Positions 41,767-53,198 of a stretch of DNA of 64,000 nt are shown here, in pieces. The first letter of the stretch is position 1, and each line of letters starts with the position of its first letter. Both the position numbers and the translations under genes were made by a program. Under the pieces are notes generated by a model that worked only from the letters and a program-made list of their open reading frames with translations, made no database searches and was not told where the DNA came from. Origin of the DNA: Pseudomonas sp. ADAK13. GTDB taxonomy: Bacteria > Pseudomonadota > Gammaproteobacteria > Pseudomonadales > Pseudomonadaceae. The DNA is taken from assembly GCF_012935715.1 (NCBI RefSeq), contig NZ_CP052860.1, positions 7,006,001 to 7,070,000 on the forward strand, read 5' to 3'.

Positions 41767-42696
41767 ATGGCATTCACTCCCCTTGTCCAGGCCCGTCTCG
41801 ATGCCTGGGTTGCATCAGCCGCTGACTTCGGGCCCTTTCTCACCGGCCAGACAACCACCCTCACCCTCGATGAGCAGCGCAAGGCTTACGAGCAGGTGCT
41901 GTGCGCTCATCCGATTCCCGCCGGTGTGCGCTTTCAAGAGGTCGACATGGGCGGCGTGCCGGGCATGGTGGTGGTGCCTGACGGGCTTGAGGGTGATCGG
42001 GTGTTGCTGTACATCCACGGCGGTGGTTATGTCGGCGGCAGCCCACGGGGTTACCTGAGCCTTGCCGGCCACTTCGCCAAACTGTTGGGCGCAAAGGTCT
42101 ACCTGCCCGATTACCGCCTGGCGCCCGAGCATCCGTTTCCACTGCCCCTCGATGACACATTGCAGGCCTATCGCTGGTTGCTCGACCAGGGTAACGACCC
42201 CAAATCCATCGTGTTCTCGGGGGACTCGGCCGGCGGTGCGATGGTCGTGTCGGTGATGGTCAAGGCCCGCAACGCAGGCCTGCCGTTGCCCGCCGGCGGC
42301 GCCGCGCTGTCGCCGTGGGCCAACCTGGAACACACCGGCGCCTCCCTCGACAGCCGTGACGGCCTCGACCCGCAAGCCTCCCGCGCGGGGCTGACACTGC
42401 TCGCCAAGGCGTTTCTCAATGGCGCGCTGCCGAATAACCCCGACGCATCGCCGGTCTTTGCCGACGTACGGGGATTGCCGCCGATCCTGGTACAGATCGG
42501 CGAGAACGAAGTGATGCTCAGCGATGCCATGCGCCTGGCCACCCACCTGGGGGAAAACCGGGTGCGCGTGTCGCTGGAGGTGTGGCCCGGCATGTTTCAT
42601 GTCTGGCATCTGTTTGCGGGGATTTTGCCCGAGGGCATGCAGGCGCTGGAGAATGCCGCCCTGTTTCTCGAGCAGGCAATGGGAGTTAAAGATTAA
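41767..42696 (+). CDS. HSL-family alpha/beta hydrolase (esterase)
   Basis: The 309-aa hormone-sensitive-lipase-type carboxylesterase has an oxyanion-hole motif HGGG at 84-87, nucleophile Ser154 in GDSAGG, the catalytic Asp region ending VQIGENEVMLSDAM, and a His in GMFHVW. It acts on short acyl esters, probably in the cytoplasm, as no signal peptide is seen. It lies directly after the nested inverted repeat. It is followed by an SDR/TetR pair that may share its control, since a TAATCC half-site overlaps its stop codon. Confidence 0.92.
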   Translation: MAFTPLVQARLDAWVASAADFGPFLTGQTTTLTLDEQRKAYEQVLCAHPIPAGVRFQEVDMGGVPGMVVVPDGLEGDRVLLYIHGGGYVGGSPRGYLSLAGHFAKLLGAKVYLPDYRLAPEHPFPLPLDDTLQAYRWLLDQGNDPKSIVFSGDSAGGAMVVSVMVKARNAGLPLPAGGAALSPWANLEHTGASLDSRDGLDPQASRAGLTLLAKAFLNGALPNNPDASPVFADVRGLPPILVQIGENEVMLSDAMRLATHLGENRVRVSLEVWPGMFHVWHLFAGILPEGMQALENAALFLEQAMGVKD

Positions 42697-42761
42697 TTAA
42701 TCCAAAAAGAGCTTGGCGCGTCTCTTCGAGCCTGATACTTTTTAATGGATTATTTAATCCA
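42691..42761. promoter_or_regulatory. Putative TetR operator sites upstream of the SDR gene
   Basis: TGGATTA-TT-TAATCCA (42746-42761) is a perfect 7-bp-arm palindrome 20 bp before the SDR start. A related GATTAATTAATC palindrome lies at 42691-42702, 57 bp upstream and overlapping the esterase stop. The TetR gene two genes on is the natural candidate to bind them. Confidence 0.6.
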
Positions 42762-42781
42762 CTAAAATCAGGCTCTCCTTC

Positions 42782-43534
42782 ATGACTATCCCTACTCCTC
42801 GCTTCAGCAGCAAAGTCGCCCTGGTTACCGGCGGCTCCCGCGGTATTGGCGAAGCCATCGTCCGTCGACTGGCTGCCGAAGGTGCAGCGGTTGCGTTCAC
42901 CTATTCCTCCTCCGCAGACAAGGCGTTGGCACTGGTAGGCCAGGTCGAAAGCGAGGGCGGCAAAGCGCTGGCGATTCAGGCCGACAGCGCGGACGCCGTC
43001 GCGATCGAGCGGGCGGTGTCCGCTACCGTTGAACGTTTCGGCACGCTGAATATTCTGGTCAACAACGCTGGCATCTTGCAGCTGGGCAGTGTCGACGAGT
43101 TCAGCCTGGAGGACTTCGACAGGATGTTTGCGGTCAACGTCCGCGCCACCTTTGCCGCCGCCAAGGCAAGTTCGCCAGTGATGCAGGCCGGTGACCGGAT
43201 CATCACCGTCGGCAGCGTGGTCGCCCAGCGTTCGGGCTTCCCGGGCTCCAGTGTCTACAGCATGACGAAGTCGGCGATCGCCGGTATGATCCGCGGCCTG
43301 GCGATTGATTTCGCCCCGCGCGGCATCACGGTCAACAACGTGCAACCGGGCCCGACCGGCACCGACATGAACCCGGCAGACGGGCCGCATGCGGGCATGA
43401 TCAAAAGCTTGATCCCCTTGGGCCGTGTAGGCACCGCCGACGAAATTGCCGGCATGGTTGCCTACCTGGCGTCCGAAGAAGCGGCCTTTGTCACCGGCGC
43501 AAGCCTGACCATCGACGGTGGCTACCTGGCCTGA
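42782..43534 (+). CDS. Short-chain dehydrogenase/reductase
   Basis: The 250-aa classical SDR has TGGSRGIGEAIVRRLAAEGA, NNAG, active-site Tyr and Lys in YSMTK with the upstream Ser in GSVVAQRSG, and the C-terminal FVTGASLTIDGGYLA. It resembles FabG/glucose dehydrogenase types and likely uses NAD(P)H on an unidentified keto or hydroxy compound. It is followed by the TetR gene 26 bp on, so probably an autoregulated pair. Confidence 0.93.
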   Translation: MTIPTPRFSSKVALVTGGSRGIGEAIVRRLAAEGAAVAFTYSSSADKALALVGQVESEGGKALAIQADSADAVAIERAVSATVERFGTLNILVNNAGILQLGSVDEFSLEDFDRMFAVNVRATFAAAKASSPVMQAGDRIITVGSVVAQRSGFPGSSVYSMTKSAIAGMIRGLAIDFAPRGITVNNVQPGPTGTDMNPADGPHAGMIKSLIPLGRVGTADEIAGMVAYLASEEAAFVTGASLTIDGGYLA

Positions 43535-43560
43535 TCCATCACCTGCAACCGAGGTACCCC

Positions 43561-44148
43561 ATGGCAAGACCCAGAGCATTCGACCGCGACCAGGTGCTGC
43601 GCGAGGCCATTCGGGTTTTCTGCGACAAGGGTTTTGCCGCGGCCTCAACGGAAGAGCTGATGCAGGCCATGGGGTTGAGCCGCCAGAGCATGTACAACAC
43701 CTTCGGCGACAAGCGCCAGCTGTACTTGCTGGCGATGGCCGAGTATCAGCGCACCGGTGTCGACGACCTGATCGAGCGCCTCAACCAGGGCCCGACGCCA
43801 CTGCAGGCCCTGCATGACACCCTGCAATCCTTCGCCACCCGCGCCCTGCGCGAAGGCACGGCGGGGTGCATGGGCGTCAACGCCATCTGCGAGTTCGGCC
43901 AGGCCGATGATGAAATAAATCAACTCACCGCCCACAGCGCCGAACGCTTGCGCAACGCATTTGAACAAACACTGGAACAGGCGCAGGAACAGCGCGAACT
44001 GGCCGCAGACACCGACCTGTCGGGCGCGTGTGATTTTCTGATGGCCACCCTCAGCGGTATGAAAATCGCCAGCAAGGGCGGCGCATCGACTGAGCAACTG
44101 GAACGCATCGCGGAGTTCGCGCTCCGCGCTCTCAGCGCGAAAGCGTGA
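43561..44148 (+). CDS. TetR-family transcriptional regulator
   Basis: The 195-aa protein starts MARPRAFDRDQVLREAIRVF and continues with GLSRQSMYNTFGDKRQLYLL, a standard TetR DNA-binding domain. The C-terminal domain has ALREGTAGCMGVNAICEFGQ, as in the AcrR/YxaF-like subgroup that controls small oxidoreductase genes. Likely repressor of the SDR upstream through the palindrome at 42746. Confidence 0.92.
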   Translation: MARPRAFDRDQVLREAIRVFCDKGFAAASTEELMQAMGLSRQSMYNTFGDKRQLYLLAMAEYQRTGVDDLIERLNQGPTPLQALHDTLQSFATRALREGTAGCMGVNAICEFGQADDEINQLTAHSAERLRNAFEQTLEQAQEQRELAADTDLSGACDFLMATLSGMKIASKGGASTEQLERIAEFALRALSAKA

Positions 44149-44156
44149 TCAGCCCA

Positions 44157-44825
44157 CTACAGGATCGGCGCGCCAAATCGGCCCAGTCGTGGCATCCAGT
44201 GGTCCAGGATCTGCGCTGACGCCAGGATATGGTGGGCATGCCCGATCAACAGCCGACGCGGCACAAACCCGATAAAGCGGGAGTCATCGCTGTTGTCACG
44301 GTTGTCACCCAACATGAAATAACTGTCGGCCGGCACCACCACCGGGCCGAAATTGCGCAGCGCCCGTACTGTCGGCATGAACTGCACCGTGCGCTGGCTG
44401 CTGTTCGCACGCTCCGTCACCTTGATCCCCGGGACCGTTTGACCAGGCGCGATGGGCTCGCTGATGTCCTGCCCGTTACTGTAGGTGGCCGGCGTACCGT
44501 TGACCCATAGCACTTCATCTTTCATTTCCAGGGTATCGCCGGGAATGCCGACGATGCGCTTGATCAAGCGCATGCCATCCTTGGGTGAGGAGAACGTCAC
44601 CACATCGCCCCGCCGGGGGTTATCCAGCCTGGCCAGGGAAATATCGGTGAGGGGCAGCTTGAGGTCGTACGCCACGCGATTGACCAGTACTACATCGCCC
44701 TCAAGCAACGTGGGGCGCATGGAACCGGACGGGATCGGGTTCCAGTCGGCCAGGGACGTACGGAAAACGCCGAAGCACAGCCAGAAAATGATTGCGTAAC
44801 GGTAGCGGATTAACCAACGGCGCAT
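44157..44825 (-). CDS. lepB: Signal peptidase I, short form
   Basis: The 222-aa serine protease has the catalytic Ser35 in IPSGSMRPTL and Lys89 in MRLIKRIVGIPGD, with the late box GDNRDNSDDSR. Only one N-terminal membrane helix is visible (YAIIFWLCFGVF), against two in the usual ~280-aa LepB. This is therefore likely a second, accessory signal peptidase and not the rnc-linked one. ATG 44825 has GAGG just upstream; an ATG five codons earlier lacks a ribosome site. Confidence 0.9.
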   Translation of the reverse strand: MRRWLIRYRYAIIFWLCFGVFRTSLADWNPIPSGSMRPTLLEGDVVLVNRVAYDLKLPLTDISLARLDNPRRGDVVTFSSPKDGMRLIKRIVGIPGDTLEMKDEVLWVNGTPATYSNGQDISEPIAPGQTVPGIKVTERANSSQRTVQFMPTVRALRNFGPVVVPADSYFMLGDNRDNSDDSRFIGFVPRRLLIGHAHHILASAQILDHWMPRLGRFGAPIL

Positions 44826-44986
44826 ACATCCTCGCATCACAAAAAAGGGCATCGGCACAGGCCGGGCAGCCCGTCGTTATTTTTGGCAATGGTCGCTTAT
44901 TACACCGGAAGATTAAATTAACATTAGCGCTGCCAGCCAATGGCAGCCGTTGTTTTCAAGCCCACAGAAAAGGAGTGTCACCCCCC

Positions 44987-45538
44987 ATGGATATCAAATG
45001 CTCGGTCTTTATTGCAGCCAGCGTCGACGGTTTTATTGCCCGGCCAGACGGTGATATTGAGTGGCTTCATCGGCCAGAGTACGAAGGCGCCGAACTGAAC
45101 GGCGTGACCTATGAAGCCTTCATCGCCACGGTGGATGCGCTGGTGATGGGACGCAAGACCCTGGAAAAAGTGTTGTCCTTTCCTGAGTGGCCCTATGAGG
45201 GCACGCCGGTCATCGCGCTCTCTCATCAAACGGTTGAGCTACCTGCGGCGTTGAAGGGCAAGGTTGAGGTGGTGAGCCAGGATCTGACCCGCCTCGTGGC
45301 CAAGTTAGCCGAGCGCGGGATGAAACACCTGTATATCGACGGAGGCCAGACGATTCAGGCGTTTCTTGAGGCGGGTTTGATCGACGAGATGATCATCACG
45401 CGTATTCCGGTTGTACTGGGTCAGGGAATTCCCTTGTTCAGCCAGGTGGGTGGCGAGCATGGTCTTCGGCATATCGCCACGTTTGCGTCGGGGAACGGGT
45501 TTGTTCAAAGCCGGTATGAGGTCAGTGGCAAGCGCTGA
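44987..45538 (+). CDS. Dihydrofolate reductase-family protein (RibD C-terminal fold)
   Basis: The 183-aa protein starts MDIKCSVFIAASVDGFIARP and has VDALVMGRKTLEKVL and HLYIDGGQTIQAFLEAGLID, the marks of the RibD C-terminal/DHFR superfamily. Such small NADPH-dependent reductases are common and mostly uncharacterised. AAAAGGAG lies ~11 bases before the ATG. The frame is open far upstream, but that stretch overlaps the start of lepB. Confidence 0.88.
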   Translation: MDIKCSVFIAASVDGFIARPDGDIEWLHRPEYEGAELNGVTYEAFIATVDALVMGRKTLEKVLSFPEWPYEGTPVIALSHQTVELPAALKGKVEVVSQDLTRLVAKLAERGMKHLYIDGGQTIQAFLEAGLIDEMIITRIPVVLGQGIPLFSQVGGEHGLRHIATFASGNGFVQSRYEVSGKR

Positions 45539-45580
45539 TGCTCGCGGGCCAACACCCGGGAAAGATCTATGTACGCACAC

Positions 45581-45615
45581 AAAAAAACGCCCCGAACCAG
45601 TCGGGGCGTTTTTCA
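45581..45615. terminator. Bidirectional terminator
   Basis: AAAAAACGCCCCGA, ACCAG loop, TCGGGGCGTTTTTC: a strong stem with A and T runs between the convergent reductase and cysS genes. Confidence 0.93.
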
Positions 45616-45630
45616 TTCAGCAATCACCGA

Positions 45631-47019
<1,389 letters not shown>

Positions 47020-47037
47020 AACAGTTTCCTTAAAGAA

Positions 47038-48738
47038 TCACTGGCCCCACGAATCACGCAAGGTCACGGTACGGTTGAATACCGGAGCGCCTGGTTTCGA
47101 GTCCTTGATATCCGCGCAGAAGTAACCTTCGCGCTCGAACTGGAAACGGTCTTCCGGCTGTGCGTCGCCAAGCGATGGCTCGGCACGACAACCTGTGAGA
47201 ACTTGCAGCGAGTCAGGGTTGATGTTGTCCAGGAAACTGGCGCTGTCTTCGGCCTTCTCGGGGTTCGGCGAGCGGAACAGACGATCGTACAGGCGCACTT
47301 CGCACTCGACGCTGGCCGCAGCCGGCACCCAGTGCACCACACCTTTGACCTTGCGGCCTTCCGGGTTCTTGCCCAGGGTGTCCGGGTCGTAGGAGCAACG
47401 CAGTTCGACGATGTTGCCATCGGCGTCCTTGATGGCTTCGTCGGCACGGATCACGTAGCTGCCGCGCAGGCGCACTTCGCCGTTCGGCTCCAGGCGCTTG
47501 TAGCCTTTTGGCGGCTCTTCCATGAAGTCATCGCGGTCGATGTAGATTTCACGGGCGAACGGCAGCTTGCGCACGCCGAGTTCTTCTTTCTGCGGATGAC
47601 GCGGCAGTTCGAGGTTCTCGACCTGGTCTTCCGGATAATTGGTGATCACGACTTTCAACGGACGCAGCACGCACATGGCACGCGGCGCGTTCGCATCAAG
47701 GTCCTGGCGGATGCTGAACTCGAGCATGCCGAAATCGACAACGCCGTCGGAACGGTTGGTGCCGACCATGTCGCAGAAGTTGCGGATCGACGCCGGGGTG
47801 TAGCCGCGACGGCGGAAGCCCGACAGCGTCGACATCCGTGGGTCGTCCCAGCCAAACACGTGCTTTTCATCGACCAGTTGCTTGAGCTTGCGCTTGCTGG
47901 TGATGGTGTAGTTCAGGTTCAGGCGGCTGAACTCGTACTGACGCGGGTGCGCCGGTACCGGCAGGCTGTCGAGGAACCATTCGTACAGCGGACGGTGGCT
48001 TTCGAACTCCAGGGTGCAGATGGAGTGGGTGATGCCTTCGATGGCGTCCGACTGGCCGTGGGTAAAGTCGTAGTTCGGGTAGATGCACCACTTGTCACCG
48101 GTCTGGTGGTGATGGGCGTGGCGGATGCGGTACATGATCGGGTCGCGCAGGTTCATGTTCGGCGAGGCCATGTCGATCTTGGCACGCAGTACACGGGCGC
48201 CGTCCGGGAACTCACCGGCGCGCATGCGGGCGAACCAGTCCAGGTTCTCTTCCACCGAACGGTCGCGGAACGGGCTGTTCTTGCCAGGCTCGGTCAGGGT
48301 GCCACGGTATTCCTTGGCCTGTTCCGGGCTCAGGTCGTCGACGTAGGCCTTGCCGGCCTTGATCAGCTCGACAGCCCAGTCGAACAACTGGTCGAAATAC
48401 TTGGAGGCATAGCGCACTTCGCCGGACCATTCGAAGCCCAGCCACTTGATGTCGCTTTCGATGGCGTCGATGTATTCCTGGTCTTCCTTGGCCGGGTTGG
48501 TGTCGTCGAAACGCAGGTGCGTGACGCCACCGAACTCCTGGGCCAGGCCGAAGTTCACACAGATCGACTTGGCGTGGCCGATGTGCAGGTAACCGTTGGG
48601 CTCAGGCGGGAAGCGGGTGACGATCTGCGTGTGCTTGCCCGAATCCAGGTCCGCCTGGATGATCGGGCGCAGGAAATTGACCGGGACGGCAGGTCCGGCC
48701 TTGGAATTCGAGGTAGGGTCGACAGTGGGCTTGCTCAT
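47038..48738 (-). CDS. glnS: Glutaminyl-tRNA synthetase
   Basis: The 566-aa class I synthetase has the HIGH motif in [30 protein letters not shown] as the KMSKS equivalent, FDDTNPAKE, and the C-terminal beta-barrel ([20 protein letters not shown]). It charges tRNA-Gln directly. ATG 48738 gives the native [12 protein letters not shown] start. It is divergent from ppiB with ~250 bp between, in which I see no other gene. Confidence 0.97.
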   Translation of the reverse strand: MSKPTVDPTSNSKAGPAVPVNFLRPIIQADLDSGKHTQIVTRFPPEPNGYLHIGHAKSICVNFGLAQEFGGVTHLRFDDTNPAKEDQEYIDAIESDIKWLGFEWSGEVRYASKYFDQLFDWAVELIKAGKAYVDDLSPEQAKEYRGTLTEPGKNSPFRDRSVEENLDWFARMRAGEFPDGARVLRAKIDMASPNMNLRDPIMYRIRHAHHHQTGDKWCIYPNYDFTHGQSDAIEGITHSICTLEFESHRPLYEWFLDSLPVPAHPRQYEFSRLNLNYTITSKRKLKQLVDEKHVFGWDDPRMSTLSGFRRRGYTPASIRNFCDMVGTNRSDGVVDFGMLEFSIRQDLDANAPRAMCVLRPLKVVITNYPEDQVENLELPRHPQKEELGVRKLPFAREIYIDRDDFMEEPPKGYKRLEPNGEVRLRGSYVIRADEAIKDADGNIVELRCSYDPDTLGKNPEGRKVKGVVHWVPAAASVECEVRLYDRLFRSPNPEKAEDSASFLDNINPDSLQVLTGCRAEPSLGDAQPEDRFQFEREGYFCADIKDSKPGAPVFNRTVTLRDSWGQ

Positions 48739-48985
48739 AGGATCCTTGAACAGACGAAGTACTTGGCCGGGTGAGGCCGACAAACAAAGGGCTTATCATA
48801 GCCGATGCTGTCAAGCCCCTGACAGAGCGTGGCCAAAAACTGCTGCATTTATTGCATGGGCGGTAAAAAACCACCTCGAAATTCCCGCAGGTCACGCTAA
48901 ACTGCGCGCCTTGGTTGCAGTTTTTGCCAAGCAGGTAAGGCGCAAAACGCCCAAACCCACGAATTCCTTGAAAAGAGTAGTGAAC

Positions 48986-49489
48986 ATGACTCAAGTCAAA
49001 CTGACCACCAACCACGGTGACATCGTCATCGAGCTGAACGCCGAGAAAGCGCCGATCACCGTCGCCAACTTCATCGAGTACGTTAAAGCCGGCCACTACG
49101 AAAACACTGTTTTCCACCGTGTCATCGGCAACTTCATGGTCCAGGGCGGCGGTTTCGAGCCTGGCATGAAAGAAAAGAAAGACAAGCGTCCAAGCATCCA
49201 GAACGAAGCGGACAACGGCCTTTCCAACGACAAGTACACCGTCGCCATGGCCCGTACCATGGAGCCGCATTCGGCCTCCGCGCAGTTCTTCATCAACGTG
49301 GCCGACAACGCCTTCCTGAACCACAGCGGCAAGAACGTGCAGGGTTGGGGCTACGCGGTATTCGGTAAAGTCACCGAAGGCCAGGACGTTGTCGACAAGA
49401 TCAAAGGTGTGCAAACCACCGGCAAGGCAGGTCACCAGGACGTACCGGTAGAAGACGTTATCGTCGAGAAAGCCGAGATCGTTGAGTGA
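48986..49489 (+). CDS. ppiB: Peptidyl-prolyl cis-trans isomerase B (cyclophilin)
   Basis: The 167-aa cytoplasmic cyclophilin has no signal peptide. Active-site segments are [15 protein letters not shown] and [20 protein letters not shown], and the Trp-containing loop is [14 protein letters not shown]. It catalyses proline isomerisation in protein folding. The frame is open 130 codons further upstream but the ATG at 48986 gives the family start. It shares GTGA with lpxH. Confidence 0.96.
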   Translation: MTQVKLTTNHGDIVIELNAEKAPITVANFIEYVKAGHYENTVFHRVIGNFMVQGGGFEPGMKEKKDKRPSIQNEADNGLSNDKYTVAMARTMEPHSASAQFFINVADNAFLNHSGKNVQGWGYAVFGKVTEGQDVVDKIKGVQTTGKAGHQDVPVEDVIVEKAEIVE

Positions 49490-50235
49490 TATTGCTGATT
49501 TCAGATTTGCATCTGGAAGAGGAGCGCCCGGACATCACCCGGGCGTTTCTGGATTTACTGAACGGCCGCGCCCGTTCCGCCCAGGCGTTGTACATTCTGG
49601 GGGACTTCTTTGAAGCCTGGATTGGCGACGATGGGATGACGCCCTTCCAGCGTTCGATTTGCCTGGCTCTGCGCGAGCTGAGCGACAGCGGCACCCAGAT
49701 TTTCATCATGCATGGCAACCGGGATTTCCTGATCGGCAAGGCGTTCTGCAAAGCGGCAGGCGCCACCTTGCTCAAGGACCCGAGTGTGGTGCAGCTCGCA
49801 GGCGAACCCGTGCTGTTGATGCACGGCGACAGCCTGTGTACCCGCGACGTCGGCTATATGAAGCTACGCCGCATCCTGCGTAACCCCATCACCCTGTTCA
49901 TCCTGCGGCACCTGCCCTTGCGCACGCGGCACAAGCTGGCGCGCAAGCTGCGCAGTGAAAGCAGCGCCCAGGTGCGGATGAAGGCCAACGATATTGTCGA
50001 TGTGACGCCCGAGGAAGTGCCAAGGGTGATGCAGCAGTTCGGCGTGCGCACCCTGGTGCACGGGCACACCCACCGCCCGGCGATTCACAAGTTGCAGATT
50101 GGCGAGCAGGCGGCCAAGCGCATTGTGCTGGGGGATTGGGACAAGCAAGGGTGGGCGTTGCAGGTGGATGAGCAAGGGTTTGCGTTGGCAGCCTTTGACT
50201 TCGTCAACCCGCAGTTGGCACTGCCCGGCGCCTGA
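49486..50235 (+). CDS. lpxH: UDP-2,3-diacylglucosamine hydrolase
   Basis: The 249-aa calcineurin-like phosphoesterase has metal-ligand motifs [22 protein letters not shown] and HGHTHRP. It makes lipid X in lipid A synthesis at the inner membrane. The start is GTG at 49486, four bases overlapping the ppiB stop; the ppiB-lpxH order is standard in pseudomonads. Confidence 0.96.
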   Translation: MILLISDLHLEEERPDITRAFLDLLNGRARSAQALYILGDFFEAWIGDDGMTPFQRSICLALRELSDSGTQIFIMHGNRDFLIGKAFCKAAGATLLKDPSVVQLAGEPVLLMHGDSLCTRDVGYMKLRRILRNPITLFILRHLPLRTRHKLARKLRSESSAQVRMKANDIVDVTPEEVPRVMQQFGVRTLVHGHTHRPAIHKLQIGEQAAKRIVLGDWDKQGWALQVDEQGFALAAFDFVNPQLALPGA

Positions 50236-50259
50236 CTCGCAGACACGACACCGATCAAA

Positions 50260-50346
50260 TGTGGGAGCTGGCTTGCCTGCGATAGCATCACCTCGGTGTA
50301 CCTGATGTACCGAGGTGTCTGCATCGCAGGCAAGCCAGCTCCCACA
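50260..50346. repeat. REPIN
   Basis: TGTGGGAGCTGGCTTGCCTG and CAGGCAAGCCAGCTCCCACA, with an inner inverted pair CCTCGGTGTAC/GTACCGAGG. It fills the gap between convergent lpxH and the MFS pump gene. Confidence 0.95.
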
Positions 50347-50368
50347 TTGACCGAGCTCGGCCTTTCGA

Positions 50369-51901
50369 TCAGTGGCCCGAAGCCTCCGGCCCCGCCTTCG
50401 CCGCAAACGGCGGTTTCGCCAGCCACACAATCACGATCAAGGCCATGAACATCCACCCCAGCAGCGTGAAGTAATCCACGGTGGACATCATGTACGCCTG
50501 GCTGGTGAGGATCTGGTCCAGTTGCGCATACGCCTTGTGCCCTGCCCCGCCCAGCGCCTGCAAGGCATCACGGGTAGCCGAGTCGTAGGTGGTCATGTTC
50601 TCGCTCATGTAGGCATGGTGCTGGTCCGCCCGGCGAATCCAGATCCAGGTGGTCAACGACGCCGCAAAGCTGCCGCCCAGGGTCCGCAGGAACGTGGCCA
50701 GGCCCGCACCGTCGGCGATTTGTGCCGGCGGCAGGTCGGACATCAGGATGCTCAAGGTCGGCATGAAGAACAGTGCCACGCCGATACCCATGAACAACTG
50801 CACCAGGGCGATGTGGGTGAAGTCGACTTCATTGGTGAAGCCCGCCCGCATGAAGCAACTCAAGCCAATCGCAAGGAACGCCAGCCCGGCCAGCAGGCGC
50901 AGGTCGAACTTGTGCGCGTACTTGCCCACAAATGGCGACATCAGCACCGGCAGAATCCCGATCGGCGCCACCGCCAGGCCCGCCCAGGTGGCGGTGTAGC
51001 CCATCTGGGTTTGCAGCCATTGCGGCAGGATCAGGTTGATCCCGAAGAAGCCCGCATACCCGAGCACCAACACAATCGTGCCGATACGGAAGTTGCGGTA
51101 GGCGAACAGCCGCAGGTTGACCACCGGGTGCTCGTCGGTCATTTCCCAGATCACGAACACCGCCAGGGCGATGGCCGAGATCACCGCGCCAATGATGATG
51201 AAGTTCGACTCGAACCAGTCCAGGTCGTTGCCCTTGTCGAGGATGATCTGCAAGGCACCGACGCCGACGATCAGGCTCAGCAGACCGACGTAGTCCATCG
51301 GCTGGTAGCTGGTGACCACCGGGCGTTTCTTCAGTTGGGAACGCACCACCATCACCGCAAAGATGCCGATGGGCACGTTGATAAAGAAGATCCACGGCCA
51401 GCTGTAGCTGTCGGTAATCCAGCCGCCGAGGATCGGCCCGGCAATCGGCGCCACCACCGTGACCATCGCCAGCAACGCCAGGGCCATGCCGCGCCTTGCG
51501 GGGGGATAGACCGCGATCAGCAGCGTCTGGGTCATCGGGTACAACGGGCCGGCGACCAGGCCTTGCAGCACCCGGAAGCCGATCAGTTCGGGCATCGAGG
51601 TGGAAATACCGCAGAGAAACGAGGCCAGCACAAACAGGATGGTGGCCCACAAAAACAGCTTCACCTCGCCGAAGCGACGGCTCAGCCAGCCGGTCAGCGG
51701 CAGCGCAATCGCGTTGCTCACGGCAAACGAGGTAATCACCCAGGTGCCCTGCTCCGAACTCACGCCGAGGTTGCCGGAAATCGTCGGCAACGCCACGTTG
51801 GCGATGGTGGTATCGAGCACCTGCATGAAGGTCGCCAGGGACAAGCCGATGGTGGCCATCAGCAAGCTGGGCGGCGTGAAGGAGGCGTTAGCGTTACTCA
51901 T
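50369..51901 (-). CDS. emrB: EmrB/QacA-type DHA2 drug:proton antiporter
   Basis: The 510-aa MFS transporter has 14 predicted helices. Motifs are LDTTIANVALPTI (DHA2 motif D), GWLSRRFGEVKLFLWA (motif A) and PLYPMTQTLLIAVYPPARRG. It is the inner-membrane pump of a tripartite efflux system with the adaptor and outer-membrane genes upstream on the same strand, all behind the MarR gene. Confidence 0.95.
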   Translation of the reverse strand: MSNANASFTPPSLLMATIGLSLATFMQVLDTTIANVALPTISGNLGVSSEQGTWVITSFAVSNAIALPLTGWLSRRFGEVKLFLWATILFVLASFLCGISTSMPELIGFRVLQGLVAGPLYPMTQTLLIAVYPPARRGMALALLAMVTVVAPIAGPILGGWITDSYSWPWIFFINVPIGIFAVMVVRSQLKKRPVVTSYQPMDYVGLLSLIVGVGALQIILDKGNDLDWFESNFIIIGAVISAIALAVFVIWEMTDEHPVVNLRLFAYRNFRIGTIVLVLGYAGFFGINLILPQWLQTQMGYTATWAGLAVAPIGILPVLMSPFVGKYAHKFDLRLLAGLAFLAIGLSCFMRAGFTNEVDFTHIALVQLFMGIGVALFFMPTLSILMSDLPPAQIADGAGLATFLRTLGGSFAASLTTWIWIRRADQHHAYMSENMTTYDSATRDALQALGGAGHKAYAQLDQILTSQAYMMSTVDYFTLLGWMFMALIVIVWLAKPPFAAKAGPEASGH

Positions 51902-51965
51902 CGCGAATCCTGTGCAACATGATGGGCGCTACGGCCGCCGGGGCCGCAGCTGATGGATTGGCGAA

Positions 51966-53183
51966 TCAGCGCTGGGCAGCCTTGGGAGCGGCAACGCTGT
52001 TGTCATGGATCAGTTGGGTGATCATGGCGTCGGCTTCAGCCAACTGGCGGTCGTACACGTTGGTGGTGAACGAGGCCTTTTGCGGCGCCTGCTGGGCCAG
52101 TACCGGGCCGCTCTGGTCATGCAGGTCGACGTTGACCACGGTGGACAAGCCCACCCGCAGCGGGTGCTTGGCCAACTCTTCGGCGTTCACATGAATGCGC
52201 ACCGGCACCCGTTGCACGATCTTGATCCAGTTACCGGTGGCGTTCTGCGCCGGCAGCAAGGCAAACGCGCTGCCGGTACCCGCGCCGAGGCTGTCGACGG
52301 TGCCGCTGAATTTCACGTCGCTGCCGTAGATGTCAGACTCGATATCCACCGGCTGGCCGATACGCATATCCCGCAGTTGGGTTTCCTTGAAGTTGGCGTC
52401 GATCCACAGTTGATCCAGCGGGATTACCGCCATCAGCGCGGTGCCCGGCTGAACCCGCTGGCCCAGTTGCACGGTACGTTTGGCCACATAGCCGGTGACC
52501 GGTGCGATCAGGGTGCTGCGGGCGTTGGTCAGGTAAGCCTGGCGCAACTGGGCGGCGGCGGCCTGCACGTCCGGGTGGGACGAAATCACCGTGTCATCCA
52601 CCAGGGCGCTGGTGGTCTTGAACTGTTGTTGCACGTTGGCCAAGGCGTTCTGCGCCGAGGTCAGGTCGTCACGGGCGTGGGACAGTTCTTCCTGGGAAAT
52701 CGCCCCGCCGGCGGCGAGGTTTTTACGGCGGTTGTAGTTGTCCTGAGCCTTTTGCACGTTGGCTTGTTGCGCCAGTACCTGGGCTTTCATGCCATCGACG
52801 TTGCTGTACAAGCCCCGCACCTGGCGCACGGTGCGGGCCAGGTTGGCCTGGGCACTTTGCAGGCCCACGGCCGCATCGTTCGGGTCGAAGTTGATCAGTA
52901 CCTGGCCTTCATGGACAAGGTCGCCATCGTCGGCGCCAATGCTCACCACGGTGCCGGTCACCAGCGGGGTGATTTCCACCACGTTGCCGTTGACGTAGGC
53001 GTCGTCGGTGCTTTCGCTGAAGCGGCCATAGAATTCGTACCAACCCCACACGCCCACGGCGCCGAGGATGACGATCAGCGCCAGGACAAACAGCATGACT
53101 TTGCGTTTGCGCGGGTTGCTGGTGTTGGGTTGTTCACCCTTGTTTGTTTCAGGAGCGTTGTTGCTGGTTTCGGCAGTGGCCAT
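51966..53183 (-). CDS. emrA: EmrA-type membrane fusion protein
   Basis: The 405-aa HlyD-family adaptor has a single N-terminal helix (VMLFVLALIVILGAVGVWGW), then FSESTDDAYVNGNVVEITPL, a coiled-coil (~90-200) and IAPVTGYVAKRTVQLGQRVQ. It bridges EmrB to the outer-membrane channel across the periplasm. The Asn/Thr-rich N-terminus (MATAETSNNAPETNKGEQPN) is cytoplasmic. Confidence 0.95.
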   Translation of the reverse strand: MATAETSNNAPETNKGEQPNTSNPRKRKVMLFVLALIVILGAVGVWGWYEFYGRFSESTDDAYVNGNVVEITPLVTGTVVSIGADDGDLVHEGQVLINFDPNDAAVGLQSAQANLARTVRQVRGLYSNVDGMKAQVLAQQANVQKAQDNYNRRKNLAAGGAISQEELSHARDDLTSAQNALANVQQQFKTTSALVDDTVISSHPDVQAAAAQLRQAYLTNARSTLIAPVTGYVAKRTVQLGQRVQPGTALMAVIPLDQLWIDANFKETQLRDMRIGQPVDIESDIYGSDVKFSGTVDSLGAGTGSAFALLPAQNATGNWIKIVQRVPVRIHVNAEELAKHPLRVGLSTVVNVDLHDQSGPVLAQQAPQKASFTTNVYDRQLAEADAMITQLIHDNSVAAPKAAQR

Positions 53184-53198
53184 GACAAGTACCTTGAA

